The notes: generated by a model not told the origin, from the letters alone. A DNA stretch of 64,000 bases from Lewinellaceae bacterium (GCA_020636255.1 JACJYE010000010.1:273564-337563); one strand, 5' to 3'; shown: positions 8,004-17,279, counted from the stretch's first letter. Translations and numbers: made by a program.

Positions 8004-9959
8004 ATGATCAAAAAGAAAAGTGTCGAAGAGGTACTGGAGATCGCCAAGGTCGAAGAAGTGGTCCAGGACTTCGTGCAGCTGAAGCGGCGCGGCGCCAACC
8101 TGATCGGGTTATGTCCATTCCACGGCGAAAAAACGCCTTCCTTTAATGTTTCGCCCTCTAAGGGTATATACAAATGCTTTGGCTGTGGTAAAGCAGGTGA
8201 TTCCGTCAATTTTGTGATGGAACACGAAAACCTGACTTTCCCGGAAGCGGTGCGTTATCTGGCTAAAAAATACGGCGTCACGCTAGAAGAAACAGAATTA
8301 TCACAGGAAGCCAGGGCCGAACAGCAATACCTGGACAGCCTGTATATCGTCAACCAGTACGCACTGGATTTTTACCAGGATCAGTTATTCAACACAGACA
8401 TCGGGAAGAGCGTCGGGCTGAACTACTTCCGCGAACGTGGTTTCCGGGAGGAGGCCATCCGTAAATTTGGCCTTGGCTTTGCGCCTGACAAACCGGATGC
8501 CTTCGCCCTGAAGGCCACCCATATTGGCCATAACCCGGACTTACTGAAAAAAGTGGGGCTGATGAGCCAGTACGGGAGGGATTTTTTCCGCAACCGGGTG
8601 ATGTTCCCTATTCACAACCTTTCGGGCAAGGTGATCGGTTTTGGGGGGCGCATCCTCGTCAAGGATGTCAAGGCGCCGAAGTATATCAATACCCCGGAGA
8701 CGGAGATCTACACCAAGAGTAAGGTCCTCTACGGCGCGTATTTTGCCAAACGGGCCATCCGCCAGGAAGACGAGTGCATTCTTGTAGAAGGTTATACAGA
8801 CGTGATCTCTCTCCATCAGGCAGGGTTGGAAAACGTAGTTGCTTCTTCCGGCACTTCACTCACTGCCGGGCAGATACAGCTCATACGCCGCAATACAGAG
8901 AACATCAAGATCCTGTATGACGGCGACATGGCCGGAATTAAAGCTGCGCTCAGAGGGATGGGCATGGTACTGGAACAGGGGCTCAACGTCAGGATCGTCG
9001 TGTTGCCGGAAGGCGAAGACCCCGATTCCTACCTGAAGCAGGTTGGGGTAGAAGCGTTCAAGACATATATTACCCAGGAGGCGAAGGACCTCGTGATGTT
9101 TCAGGCGGGCATGTTGCAGGAAGAAGCCTCCGGAGACCCCATCAGGAAAGCCAACCTGATAAAGGAGATCGTGGACAGTATTGCCAAGATCCCGGACCCT
9201 ATCAAAAGGTCGCTCTACATCAGAGAATGCGCACGTATTATGGACGTGGAAGAGCAGTTGTTGGTGAACGAGGCCAACAAACTCGTTGCCCAGCACTTCA
9301 GAAAGCAGCAGCAGGAAAAGGAGCGCGATCAGCTCCGGCAATTCGAAGCCGAACAGGAGGCGATTCCGGTGCAGCCGGCCCGGCCGGTGCTTAAACCCAA
9401 AGAGGATGCCTTGTCAAGTGGCGATTCTTTTCAGGAGAAGGACATCGTTCGCATTATCGTGGCGGGAGGGGCGAGCCTGTTCGACCCGGAGGAAAAGCTC
9501 ACCGTCGCCCAATACCTGATCAGCAATATCGAAGACGTCCTGGATGAGTTCGACAATAAGTTATACCTGCGCATCGTACGCGATACGCGCGAGCGGTTGC
9601 TGTCGGGGCAGGTGGCCGATACCAGCTACTTTATCAACCATTCCGACCGGGATATCCGGGAAACGGCAATAGGTATGGTTGCCAGCCCTTACGAGTACAG
9701 CGAGAACTGGGAGAAACGCTGGGAGATCTTTCTCACCACTCAAAAGATGCCGGATGAAAACTTTGTCCGGGACAGCACTCAGGCACTGAAGCGCTTCAAG
9801 CTCCGCAAGTTCGACAAAAAGATCAGGCAGAACGCCGAAAAGATCAAAACCCTCTTCGAGCAAAAATCCGACGATTACCTGCTTTATCTCAAACTGGACC
9901 AAAAGTTAAAAGCCGTCCGCAACCAGCTTGCCGAAGAGTTGGGTACGGTGGTGCTGTAG
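8004..9959 (+). CDS. dnaG: DNA primase
   Basis: A 651-residue primase that makes RNA primers on the lagging strand by recruitment to the replicative helicase. The N-terminal CHC2 zinc finger is intact: Cys37 and His40 in LCPFHGEKTPSF, Cys58 and Cys61 in CFGCGKAGDSV. The catalytic core follows with the signature YFRERGF and FRNRVMFPIHN. The TOPRIM domain contains ECILVEGYTDVISLHQAG and ILYDGDMAGIKAALRG (metal-binding Glu and DxD-like acidic residues). The C-terminal 200 residues form the helicase-binding region. The ATG at 8004 begins MIKKKSVEEVLE, the usual family start; an upstream TTG at 7974 adds only a lysine-rich tail. Confidence 0.96.
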   Translation: MIKKKSVEEVLEIAKVEEVVQDFVQLKRRGANLIGLCPFHGEKTPSFNVSPSKGIYKCFGCGKAGDSVNFVMEHENLTFPEAVRYLAKKYGVTLEETELSQEARAEQQYLDSLYIVNQYALDFYQDQLFNTDIGKSVGLNYFRERGFREEAIRKFGLGFAPDKPDAFALKATHIGHNPDLLKKVGLMSQYGRDFFRNRVMFPIHNLSGKVIGFGGRILVKDVKAPKYINTPETEIYTKSKVLYGAYFAKRAIRQEDECILVEGYTDVISLHQAGLENVVASSGTSLTAGQIQLIRRNTENIKILYDGDMAGIKAALRGMGMVLEQGLNVRIVVLPEGEDPDSYLKQVGVEAFKTYITQEAKDLVMFQAGMLQEEASGDPIRKANLIKEIVDSIAKIPDPIKRSLYIRECARIMDVEEQLLVNEANKLVAQHFRKQQQEKERDQLRQFEAEQEAIPVQPARPVLKPKEDALSSGDSFQEKDIVRIIVAGGASLFDPEEKLTVAQYLISNIEDVLDEFDNKLYLRIVRDTRERLLSGQVADTSYFINHSDRDIRETAIGMVASPYEYSENWEKRWEIFLTTQKMPDENFVRDSTQALKRFKLRKFDKKIRQNAEKIKTLFEQKSDDYLLYLKLDQKLKAVRNQLAEELGTVVL

Positions 9960-9975
9960 AAGTAGATAATTCACG

Positions 9976-10035
9976 GTTTCATGGTTTCATTGTTGGGCTC
10001 GGCCCCATTTCAGTGAAGCAATGAAACCATGAAAC
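9976..10035. terminator. 17-bp perfect inverted repeat between convergent dnaG and fbaA
   Basis: GTTTCATGGTTTCATTG (9976-9992) is repeated exactly inverted at 10019-10035, with a 26-base loop. It fills the spacer between two convergent genes, which fits a bidirectional transcription barrier, although no long T-run follows. A dispersed palindromic repeat is the alternative. Confidence 0.5.
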
Positions 10036-10053
10036 AATCTATCCCAGGCCCTG

Positions 10054-11136
10054 TCAGGAATTCCTGTTGAGGCAGTTGAGGTCTTCGAATGCGTGCATCA
10101 GCCGGGCTTTAAAGGCATTTTCCCCACTGCGCAGCCATTGCCTCGGGTCGTAGAATTTCTTATTGGGCTTGTCGCTGCCCTCCGGGTTGCCGATCTGCGA
10201 TTGCATATAATCCCGTTTGCCTTCGTAGTAGTCGCGCACACCATCCCAGAAAGCCCACTGCAGGTCGGTATCGATATTCATTTTGATCGCTCCGTACCCG
10301 ATCGCTTCGCGGATCTCTTCGCGGGAGGAGCCCGAGCCGCCGTGGAAGACGAAATTTACAGGATTGTCTCCGGTATTGAACTTTTGTTTAACGTAATCCT
10401 GAGAATTCTTGAGGATAACGGGCTTGAGCGACACATTGCCAGGCTTATATACGCCGTGGACATTGCCGAAAGCAGCAGCTATGGTAAAGCGGTTGCTGAT
10501 CCTGGAAAGCTCCTCGTAAGCATAGGCCACTTCTTCAGGCTGGGTATAGAGCCTCGAGCTGTCGATGCCCGTATTGTCCACACCGTCCTCTTCTCCTCCG
10601 GTGACGCCAAGTTCGATTTCCAGCGTCATCCCTATTTTTGACATCCTGTCGAGGTATATCTTGCAGGTTTCTACATTTTCTTTCAGCGGCTCTTCTGAAA
10701 GGTCCAGCATGTGGGAGCTGTACAAGGGGTAGCCCCTGTTCTCAAAAAATTGCTCGCCTGCGTCGATCAAGCCTTCTACCCAGGGCAATAACTTGCGGGC
10801 GCAATGGTCGGTATGCAGGATAACGGTGACCCCGTAGGCCTGGGCCACTGCATGGACGTGCATAGCCCCGGATATCCCGCCAAGGATAGCGCCCTGCTGG
10901 CCGTCGCTGGACAAGCCTTTGCCGCCAAAAAAATGAGCGCCGCCATTGGAGAATTGCACGATGACCGGAGAATTGACATCCCGGGCTGTCTCCAGAACGG
11001 CATTCACAGTATTGGTGCCGGTGACGTTGACTGCGGGAATGGCAAAGCCATGTTCGTTGGCGTAGTTGAACAGCTCGGTTACTTCATCGCCATAGAGAAC
11101 CCCGGGGCGAAAGCGGGTTGAGGTTAGTGTAGGCAT
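10054..11136 (-). CDS. fbaA: Class II fructose-bisphosphate aldolase
   Basis: A 360-residue zinc-dependent aldolase that reversibly cleaves fructose-1,6-bisphosphate in glycolysis and gluconeogenesis. It aligns throughout with the E. coli FbaA type: PAVNVTGTNTVNAVLETA, VIVQFSNGGAHF, VILHTDHCARKLLPW (Asp110 catalytic, His111 zinc ligand), TLEIELGVTGGEEDGVDN, FGNVHGVYKPGNV (zinc His), NFVFHGGSGSS, MNIDTDLQWA and FYDPRQWLR. The start is the ATG at 11136 (MPTLTSTRFRPGVLYG). An upstream in-frame ATG at 11211 is rejected because the extension would translate straight through a strong terminator hairpin. trxB lies upstream on the same strand. Confidence 0.95.
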   Translation of the reverse strand: MPTLTSTRFRPGVLYGDEVTELFNYANEHGFAIPAVNVTGTNTVNAVLETARDVNSPVIVQFSNGGAHFFGGKGLSSDGQQGAILGGISGAMHVHAVAQAYGVTVILHTDHCARKLLPWVEGLIDAGEQFFENRGYPLYSSHMLDLSEEPLKENVETCKIYLDRMSKIGMTLEIELGVTGGEEDGVDNTGIDSSRLYTQPEEVAYAYEELSRISNRFTIAAAFGNVHGVYKPGNVSLKPVILKNSQDYVKQKFNTGDNPVNFVFHGGSGSSREEIREAIGYGAIKMNIDTDLQWAFWDGVRDYYEGKRDYMQSQIGNPEGSDKPNKKFYDPRQWLRSGENAFKARLMHAFEDLNCLNRNS

Positions 11137-11158
11137 GATCTTTATGGATGTTTTCCTT

Positions 11159-11205
11159 AAAAAAATAGCTATATCGCCGGTTAGGCCCGGCAATATAGCT
11201 ATTTT
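11159..11205 (-). terminator. Rho-independent terminator of trxB upstream of fbaA
   Basis: On the minus strand AAAATAGCTATATTGCCGG pairs with CCGGCGATATAGCTATTTT (18 of 19), followed at once by a run of T residues (7 A on the plus strand, 11159-11165). It lies after the trxB stop and 23 bases before the fbaA start, so it should separate the two transcription units, or act as an attenuator in the fbaA leader. Confidence 0.8.
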
Positions 11206-11253
11206 AGGCATTCCCGGGAAGCCCGGAGCTTATCAAATCCGTCAAATCTGAGA

Positions 11254-12198
11254 TCAGATCACGCCTTTTTCCGTCAGATAGCGCTCGGCGTCAAGTGCGG
11301 CCATACAGCCGGTGCCTGCGGCGGTAACGGCCTGGCGGTATATGTTGTCCTGAGCATCTCCGCTGGCAAAAACACCTTCGATGTTCGTCCTGGTGGTCTT
11401 TCCCCTGGTGATCAGGTACCCGCTGGGCTCCATGTCGAGCCAGCCGTTAAAGATATCCGTATTGGGCTTGTGGCCGATAGCGACGAAAAAACCACGGGCG
11501 GGGATCGTAGATTCTGCTTTGGTCTGATTGTTGACGGCCCTGATGCCTTCCACCTCCTGCCCGCCGAGGATCTCCAGCGCTTCGGTATTCCAGTGGACCT
11601 CTATATTCGCTGTCTTTAAGACGCGCTCCTGCATGATCTTGGAGGCCCTAAGCTCGTCGCGCCGGACGAGCATGTGTACTTTGGGGCATAACTTTGACAG
11701 ATACAGGGCTTCTTCGGCAGCCGTGTCGCCACCGCCTACAACGGCGACTTCCTGGCCTCGGAAGAAAAAGCCATCGCATACTGCGCAAGCTGACACTCCT
11801 TTATTGGTAAGCCGCTTTTCGGATTCGAGGCCCAGCCATTTGGCGCTGGCGCCGGTAGAAACGATTACGCTATCGGCATGGACCTCTTTACCCGACTCTG
11901 TCCACGCTTTGTGTACAGGGCCTGTGAAATCCACTTTGGTGATCATTTCGTAACGCACATCCGTGCCGAAGCGCTCGGCCTGTTTGCGGAAATCATCCAT
12001 CATTTGCGGCCCCATTATACCTTCGGGGTATCCGGGATAGTTCTCCACGTCGGTAGTGATCATGAGCTGCCCACCCGGTTCTCTGCCGGTGTACAGTACG
12101 GGCTGAAGGTTAGCCCTGGCGGCATATACCGCAGCCGTGTAACCGGCGGGGCCAGAACCTATGATCAAACATTTAACTCTTTCGATGTCTTCTGCCAT
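11254..12198 (-). CDS. trxB: Thioredoxin-disulfide reductase
   Basis: A 314-residue flavoprotein that passes electrons from NADPH through FAD to thioredoxin. The FAD-binding GSGPAGYTAAVYAARA is at residues 14-29. The redox-active pair is Cys138/Cys141 in the usual ACAVCDG motif. The NADPH-binding VVGGGDTAAEEALYL and the FAD-contacting VFASGDAQD near the C-terminus are also present. The length is normal. I chose the ATG at 12198 (MAEDIERVKCLIIGSG), because a promoter-like pair (12219-12246) falls inside the longer frame that begins at 12240. Its terminator precedes fbaA. Confidence 0.95.
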   Translation of the reverse strand: MAEDIERVKCLIIGSGPAGYTAAVYAARANLQPVLYTGREPGGQLMITTDVENYPGYPEGIMGPQMMDDFRKQAERFGTDVRYEMITKVDFTGPVHKAWTESGKEVHADSVIVSTGASAKWLGLESEKRLTNKGVSACAVCDGFFFRGQEVAVVGGGDTAAEEALYLSKLCPKVHMLVRRDELRASKIMQERVLKTANIEVHWNTEALEILGGQEVEGIRAVNNQTKAESTIPARGFFVAIGHKPNTDIFNGWLDMEPSGYLITRGKTTRTNIEGVFASGDAQDNIYRQAVTAAGTGCMAALDAERYLTEKGVI

Positions 12199-12218
12199 TT
12201 GTTTTTCGCTTTTTCGGG

Positions 12219-12246
12219 CAAAAATAATAAGATTGCTCAATGCAAA
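12219..12246 (-). promoter_or_regulatory. Candidate trxB promoter
   Basis: On the minus strand TTTG (12246-12243) and TATTTTTG (12226-12219) are separated by 16 bases and match the Bacteroidota TTTG / TAnnTTTG promoter pattern. The box ends 21 bases before the chosen trxB start. Confidence 0.5.
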
Positions 12247-12443
12247 AATGTAATCCGGGTCACATTCCCGTCAGTGTTGCATCCTGACAGGTAACGACCA
12301 ATTTGAGAACGCCATAAGGTATTTGGTGGTTGAATGCGGCCTTCAAACAAGCTCTATGCCGATAAAATTCCCTGTTTGGCCCACTTTCCTTGACAGCTTG
12401 TTATATTATAGATACTTTAACAGCTTGAAAAAATCCGCTAATT

Positions 12444-13970
12444 ATGATCTATCCTTTGGCCTTTGTCGCGGCAGTTGGAAGCCTTGCTTTATGGTTCTAT
12501 TTTCAAACCGATGAAGCCAGAAGCCGGTTGTTCCGACGGTCTTTTTTCGCCACACTTGCCATTTTCATCCTTTCGGTAATGGTGGCTGATGTGTCGTGGA
12601 GCTCAAAGATGGGAACTTTGTTCCGGGACCTGCTCGTAATGGCAGGTTTTGGCGTGGCCTTTCAGTTCCTCTCAGGTTGGAAGCGGTGGCCAATATATGG
12701 CCTTGTCCTGGCAGGAGCGATACTGATCGGGTATTATCAGGTTTTTATGTCGGGCAGCCTGGACAGGCAACAGGCCGCAACAGGCCCTTTGGATGATGCG
12801 GGTGAACTGCTCGTAGAATTGGCTGAAGGAGCAAATGGCGACGGGCTTCTGGCCGTGAAAAAGAAATATAAGTTGGAATACAGGCGTACCTTCGATCCGG
12901 CGTCTCCGGAATCGACGGAACTGGATGATTATATTCTTGTAGACGTGCCGAGCCAGTATTCGGATAGAATAGACGAGGTTATTCGCGCCATACAGGATGC
13001 AAAAGATGTGGATTGGGTGGAACCCAATGAGATCATCACCATATCGCCCATTGAGGGGCAGATCACCCGGCTGCCGGACAAGGAGCTGGGGTTGAACGAC
13101 CAATACGTAGGCCAGCTATGGGGGTTTCAGGCCATGGAGGTAAAAAAACTGCTCGATTATCTGGATGCCCAGAAACTCACCCCCAAGCGCAAAGCTCTTA
13201 TCGCCATTCTGGATACCGGCATAGATGCCAACCATGAAGACATCAAAGGCAATTATCGTTCCACCAAATCAACCTATGACAACGACCCTAAAGGGCACGG
13301 CACCCACTGTGCAGGTATTGCAGCTGCCGTTTCCAATAACGGGCTGGGCGTTGCTTCCTTTTCCCGCGACAATTCCTTTGTTGAGGCCACCAGTATCAAA
13401 GTCCTGAATGCTTCCGGTATGGGTTCTCAGCGCAGTATTATCGACGGCATCATCCAGGCGGCCGATGCAGGGGCCGGCGTCATCTCCATGTCGTTGGGCG
13501 GGCTGTCCAGCCAAAGCAAGGAAAGAGCCTACCGTCAGGCTGTGGAATATGCCAATAAAAAGGGCGCGATCGTCGTCGCAGCTGCCGGCAACTCCAACCG
13601 CGACGCCAAAGGTTTTGCTCCGGCCGGCGTGCCGGGGGTGATCGCTGTAAGCGCCGTTGACGAGTCGTTGCAGCGGGCGGTGTTCTCCAACTATGTTTCA
13701 AGCGTGGAAATGGGGGTCGCAGCACCTGGTGTCAATATTTTCTCCACTATTCCAGGCAACAAGTATGCTTCGTTTAACGGCACCTCCATGGCTACGCCTT
13801 ATACTGCCGGCCTGCTGGGCCTGATGAAAAGCCTGGACCCTGATCTGAACACGAAAGATGCTTACGAGATCCTGAAAAAAACGGGCTTGCCTACCAGGAA
13901 CACAAAAGAAACCGGCCTGCTCATCAATCCGTATGCCGCTGTTAAAATGTTGGCCAGCCAGAACAATTAG
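12444..13970 (+). CDS. Membrane-anchored subtilisin-like protease (family S8)
   Basis: A 508-residue protein with an unusual build. The first 105 residues contain about four hydrophobic segments (roughly 2-19, 33-50, 61-77 and 82-100), so the enzyme is anchored by a small membrane domain rather than exported by a signal peptide. A propeptide-like region (about 130-215, I9-like with DDYILVDVPSQY and VDWVEPNE) follows. The catalytic domain carries Asp257 (LDTGIDANHEDI), His285 (GHGTHCAGIAAA) and Ser448 (NGTSMATPYTAG), plus AAAGNSNRD. All triad residues are intact. With four TM segments the catalytic domain and the N-terminus should be on the same side; which side is not certain. The substrate is unknown. 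Confidence 0.88.
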   Translation: MIYPLAFVAAVGSLALWFYFQTDEARSRLFRRSFFATLAIFILSVMVADVSWSSKMGTLFRDLLVMAGFGVAFQFLSGWKRWPIYGLVLAGAILIGYYQVFMSGSLDRQQAATGPLDDAGELLVELAEGANGDGLLAVKKKYKLEYRRTFDPASPESTELDDYILVDVPSQYSDRIDEVIRAIQDAKDVDWVEPNEIITISPIEGQITRLPDKELGLNDQYVGQLWGFQAMEVKKLLDYLDAQKLTPKRKALIAILDTGIDANHEDIKGNYRSTKSTYDNDPKGHGTHCAGIAAAVSNNGLGVASFSRDNSFVEATSIKVLNASGMGSQRSIIDGIIQAADAGAGVISMSLGGLSSQSKERAYRQAVEYANKKGAIVVAAAGNSNRDAKGFAPAGVPGVIAVSAVDESLQRAVFSNYVSSVEMGVAAPGVNIFSTIPGNKYASFNGTSMATPYTAGLLGLMKSLDPDLNTKDAYEILKKTGLPTRNTKETGLLINPYAAVKMLASQNN

Positions 13971-14068
13971 GCCGAACACAGCTGTTTACTTTTCGTTCTT
14001 TTTCCTTTGATTAAAGCAAGGGAATTCGCTCGTTTTGCTATTTTTACGGGCATCCAAACAAAAGCTGT

Positions 14069-14968
14069 ATGGCCAAATTAAGAACGAACCACAGCCGCCA
14101 GGGAAAAGGCAGCTCCGGCACGATCATCAAAGTGGGCATTTTCGGAGCGATCATCAGTGGTTTGTTTTTCCTGTTCAACATGTTTATGGGCAATAACACC
14201 ACCTCACCGCAGGATGGGGGAGAGGAAACTGTTGAAAACGAAGATTATTACCTTCCTGAATCCAGTACAGGAGATATCATCCATCATGCGTATTACACTC
14301 TTTCCTATTCGGAAAAGCACGAACAGGCGGAATGGGTGGCCTATCGCCTTACCCGCCGGGAACTGGAGCAGCCCTGGCTGGAAAGGGGCAACAACTTCCG
14401 TCCGGACCCCATGGCCGAAACCGGGAGCGCCACCCCTGACGACTACCGTAATTCGGGTTATGACCGGGGCCATCTCGTGCCTGCTGCTGACCGTGCTTTT
14501 AATGAGGAAGCAATGGATGAGACTTTCTTCATGAGCAATATCAGCCCGCAGGCCAAGAACTTCAATAAAGGCATCTGGCGGGAGCTGGAAGAACTCACCC
14601 GGTCGTGGGCCAAGCGCGACGGCCAGTTGTATGTCGTTACCGGCCCGGTGCTGGCCTTAAAACCCAAAGGGCAGATCGGGGAAAACGGCGTTTCCGTGCC
14701 TGCCGCATTTTACAAAGTGCTGCTTGACCTGGATGAGCCACAGGTTAAGGCTATTGGATTTATCATTCCCAATGAGGTCAGCTTCGAACCTTTGTATAAA
14801 TTCGCAATGCCGGTTGATAAAGTAGAAGAAGTGACGGGCATTGACTTTTTTGGGGCCCTCATGCCCAAGCAGTTGGAGGAAGAAGTTGAGGGCAACCTCA
14901 ATATCGACCTATGGGAGTTCAGCAAGGATAAATTTCAGCAAAGGATTGAGAAGTGGAATAACCAATAA
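14069..14968 (+). CDS. DNA/RNA non-specific endonuclease (NUC1 family), membrane-anchored
   Basis: A 299-residue protein with an N-terminal TM/signal-anchor (VGIFGAIISGLFFLFNMFM, residues about 25-43) and a beta-beta-alpha metal nuclease domain. The diagnostic motif is DRGHLVPAAD beginning at Asp132, with His135 as general base, followed by FMSNISPQAKNFN, whose Asn residues bind the metal water. The family (Serratia nuclease, mitochondrial EndoG) degrades DNA and RNA without strong sequence preference. The anchor places the domain in the periplasm, where nutrient scavenging is the likely role. DUF853 follows after 14 bases, so the two may be co-transcribed. Confidence 0.92.
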   Translation: MAKLRTNHSRQGKGSSGTIIKVGIFGAIISGLFFLFNMFMGNNTTSPQDGGEETVENEDYYLPESSTGDIIHHAYYTLSYSEKHEQAEWVAYRLTRRELEQPWLERGNNFRPDPMAETGSATPDDYRNSGYDRGHLVPAADRAFNEEAMDETFFMSNISPQAKNFNKGIWRELEELTRSWAKRDGQLYVVTGPVLALKPKGQIGENGVSVPAAFYKVLLDLDEPQVKAIGFIIPNEVSFEPLYKFAMPVDKVEEVTGIDFFGALMPKQLEEEVEGNLNIDLWEFSKDKFQQRIEKWNNQ

Positions 14969-14982
14969 TAATCATTTCTGAT

Positions 14983-16563
14983 ATGTCAGGCCGAAAAGAA
15001 CAGTTTATTACCCAGATAACAGAAGGCAACACCTTCAAGGGCTCGTCCCTCATCCTGGGCGGAGCAATGCTCGATGGAGAATGCCTGCCGAACACCCTCG
15101 TCAGGGTACCGCTCAGCACCATGAACCGCCATGGCCTCATTGCCGGCGCCACTGGCTCAGGTAAGACCAAGACCTTACAGATCCTGGCTGAGCAGCTTTC
15201 GAAGGAAGGCGTGCCCTCGCTGCTTATGGACATCAAAGGAGACCTGAGCGGCATTGCAGTAGCCAGTGCTGGGCACCCCAAGATCGATGAACGCCATGCG
15301 CGTATCGGCATTCCTTTCACGCCTGGCAGCAGCCCCGTAGAATTCCTGAGCCTTTCCGATGAAAAGGGGGCCCGGCTGCGCGCAACCGTTACGGAATTCG
15401 GGCCGGTGCTGTTTTCCAAAATACTGGGGCTGAACGACACCCAAAGCAGTATCGTCGCCGTGGTTTTTAAATACTGCGATGACAATAAATTGCCGCTGCT
15501 GGGCCTCGACGATTTCAAGCAGAGCCTGCAGTATATCAGCAATGAAGGCAAAGAGGAAATAGAAAAGGACTATGGGGTGATCTCCACTACATCCGTGGGA
15601 ACGATCATGCGCAAGATCATCGAGCTGGAGCAGCAGGATGCCAGCCGTTTTTTTGGCGAGCGGTCTTTCGACGTGGATGACCTTTGTCGCTTTGACCGGA
15701 ACGGGCGTGGCATGGTCTCTATCATCCGTTTGACGGACATACAGGACAAGCCCAAGCTGTTCTCTACTTTCATGTTGCAGATGCTGGCGGAGATCTATTC
15801 CAACTTTCCGGAAGAAGGCGACGTAGACAAGCCTAAACTGGTGATCTTCATCGATGAAGCACACCTTGTCTTTGAAGAAGCCTCCGATGCTCTTCTGGAC
15901 CAGATCGAAGTGATCGTGAAGCTCATTCGCTCCAAAGGCGTCGGGCTCTATTTCGTCACCCAGAACCCGGCGGATATCCCCGACGATGTACTCGGGCAGC
16001 TGGGCCTTAAAATACAACACGCCCTTCGCGCTTTTACGGCAAAGGACAGGAAAGCCATCAAACTCGCTGCGGAGAACTACCCGCTATCGGATTTTTACGA
16101 CGTAGCCCAGTGTGTAACGGAACTGGGGATAGGGGAGGCTCTGGTCACAGCTTTGAATGAAAAAGGTATCCCTACACCCCTGGCACATACACTGCTACGC
16201 GCGCCGGAATCGCGTATGGACGTGTTGACTACCCAGGAGATCGATGCGATCATCAGCCGTTCGGCGCTGATCCGCAAGTACAACGAGTCCATCGACCCCA
16301 TCAGCGCCCGCGAGATCCTCGAAGAGAAGATAGCAGCAGCGCAGGAAGACAGCCTCCGGGAAGAGATACAGGAACAAAGAGAGAAGGCCCGTGCCGTGTC
16401 GCGCCGCAAGGAGAAAAGTACAATAGAGAAGATCATCAGCAACCCTACTACGCGCCAGATAGGGCGGACGGTTGCCCGGGAGCTTACCCGTGGGCTGCTA
16501 GGGGTGTTGGGCATCAGTAGTACAGCCCGTCGCACGAGTTCAAGTAGCCGCAAAAGGCGTTAA
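14983..16563 (+). CDS. DUF853 / HerA-like P-loop ATPase
   Basis: A 526-residue cytoplasmic ATPase of the HerA-FtsK superfamily, matching the DUF853 (YjgR-type) group. The Walker A GATGSGKTKTLQ begins near residue 55. MDIKGDLSGIA follows. The Walker B strand LVIFIDEAHLVFEEAS has Asp291/Glu292, and a sensor-like YFVTQNPADIPDDVLGQLG follows. The last 80 residues are highly charged and helical (EEIQEQREKARAVSRRKEK), ending in a basic tail, which may bind nucleic acid or a partner. HerA proper acts with the NurA nuclease in DNA end resection; no nurA is present here. The neighbouring nuclease gene is exported, so functional coupling is doubtful. The physiological role of DUF853 proteins is not established. 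Confidence 0.88.
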   Translation: MSGRKEQFITQITEGNTFKGSSLILGGAMLDGECLPNTLVRVPLSTMNRHGLIAGATGSGKTKTLQILAEQLSKEGVPSLLMDIKGDLSGIAVASAGHPKIDERHARIGIPFTPGSSPVEFLSLSDEKGARLRATVTEFGPVLFSKILGLNDTQSSIVAVVFKYCDDNKLPLLGLDDFKQSLQYISNEGKEEIEKDYGVISTTSVGTIMRKIIELEQQDASRFFGERSFDVDDLCRFDRNGRGMVSIIRLTDIQDKPKLFSTFMLQMLAEIYSNFPEEGDVDKPKLVIFIDEAHLVFEEASDALLDQIEVIVKLIRSKGVGLYFVTQNPADIPDDVLGQLGLKIQHALRAFTAKDRKAIKLAAENYPLSDFYDVAQCVTELGIGEALVTALNEKGIPTPLAHTLLRAPESRMDVLTTQEIDAIISRSALIRKYNESIDPISAREILEEKIAAAQEDSLREEIQEQREKARAVSRRKEKSTIEKIISNPTTRQIGRTVARELTRGLLGVLGISSTARRTSSSSRKRR

Positions 16564-16583
16564 AAGCGGTAAGGTGAACCCTG

Positions 16584-17156
16584 TCAGTTCCCTTTGCGCA
16601 ACAGCGTGGGTTTAAAATTCTCCTGATAGGTTGACCAGGGTGTGTCTTTGTAATGGTCCTGGGCAAAATAAGTGGCGATCTTTTCAAATTCTTCGGGCGG
16701 TTTATACCCTACTATAGATTGGATGACTTCCTGGTTCTCGTCGAGGAAAACGACCGTTGGAAAGCTGAGCCGGCCTTTCAGGAGTTCGGCTGCCAGTTCG
16801 TGGTACCCTCGTTTGCCGTTCTTTACATATTTGTACACTTTGCCCTTGTACTCCAGTTCCTCGTGCTGCTCGGCATCGAACTTAACGGGATAGAAATTAT
16901 CGTTTAGAAAACGTGCAATATGTGGGTTTTCGAACGTCGTTGTGTCCATTCGTTTGCACCATCCACACCAATCCGTATACACCGACAACAGGATCTTTTT
17001 CTTTTCTTTTTGCGAAAGGGCCATAGCTTCATCCAAGCTTAGCCAATTCACCGTGGTTTGGCCGCCTTCCTGCTGTAGTTTTTGCGTATTTGCCGGTTTG
17101 AATGAAAGGGCGCTCAGGGTAGCAAAGATGATCAGTATGGCACTTAACCTTCTCAT
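16584..17156 (-). CDS. Exported thioredoxin-fold protein
   Basis: A 190-residue protein with a Sec signal sequence (MRRLSAILIIFATLSALSF) and a thioredoxin-like domain. The redox pair is Cys64-Gly-Trp-Cys67 in YTDWCGWCKRMDTTTF. The conserved cis-proline strand appears as LSFPTVVFLDENQEV. The CGWC motif and the DTTTFENPHIARFLNDNF segment place it in the thioredoxin_7/DsbD-C-like group, probably a periplasmic disulfide reductase. It ends 20 bases from the convergent DUF853 gene. A TACTTTTG promoter box lies 30 bases upstream of its start. Confidence 0.85.
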   Translation of the reverse strand: MRRLSAILIIFATLSALSFKPANTQKLQQEGGQTTVNWLSLDEAMALSQKEKKKILLSVYTDWCGWCKRMDTTTFENPHIARFLNDNFYPVKFDAEQHEELEYKGKVYKYVKNGKRGYHELAAELLKGRLSFPTVVFLDENQEVIQSIVGYKPPEEFEKIATYFAQDHYKDTPWSTYQENFKPTLLRKGN

Positions 17157-17186
17157 TCTTTATTTCAATTTTTCTTTAGTGGTCAA

Positions 17187-17194
17187 CAAAAGTA
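17187..17194 (-). promoter_or_regulatory. Candidate promoter -7 box for the exported thioredoxin
   Basis: TACTTTTG on the minus strand matches TAnnTTTG and lies 30 bases before the ATG at 17156. Several TTTG repeats lie 8-15 bases further upstream, which is closer than the usual -33 spacing. Confidence 0.4.
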
Positions 17195-17279
17195 ACAACA
17201 AACAAACAAAATAAAAATGGGGCTTATGATCGCGCCTTTACACTTTAAATGAAGTTTAACGATTGTAAAATCGGGCTGT

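Noticed and set aside
11137..11211. Longer start for the aldolase at 11211
   Set aside because: It would translate through the perfect terminator hairpin of trxB and adds residues not found in the family.
12323..12514. 63-codon frame on the plus strand before the membrane subtilase
   Set aside because: Overlaps the subtilase start in another frame and has no recognisable features.
15175..16020. 281-codon frame opposite the DUF853 gene
   Set aside because: Antisense to the ATPase Walker motifs; no independent support.
14069..16563. Nuclease-helicase defence pair (endonuclease plus HerA-like ATPase)
   Set aside because: The nuclease has a membrane anchor that places it outside the cytoplasm, and DUF853 ATPases are common housekeeping-like genes; the pairing alone does not support a defence role.
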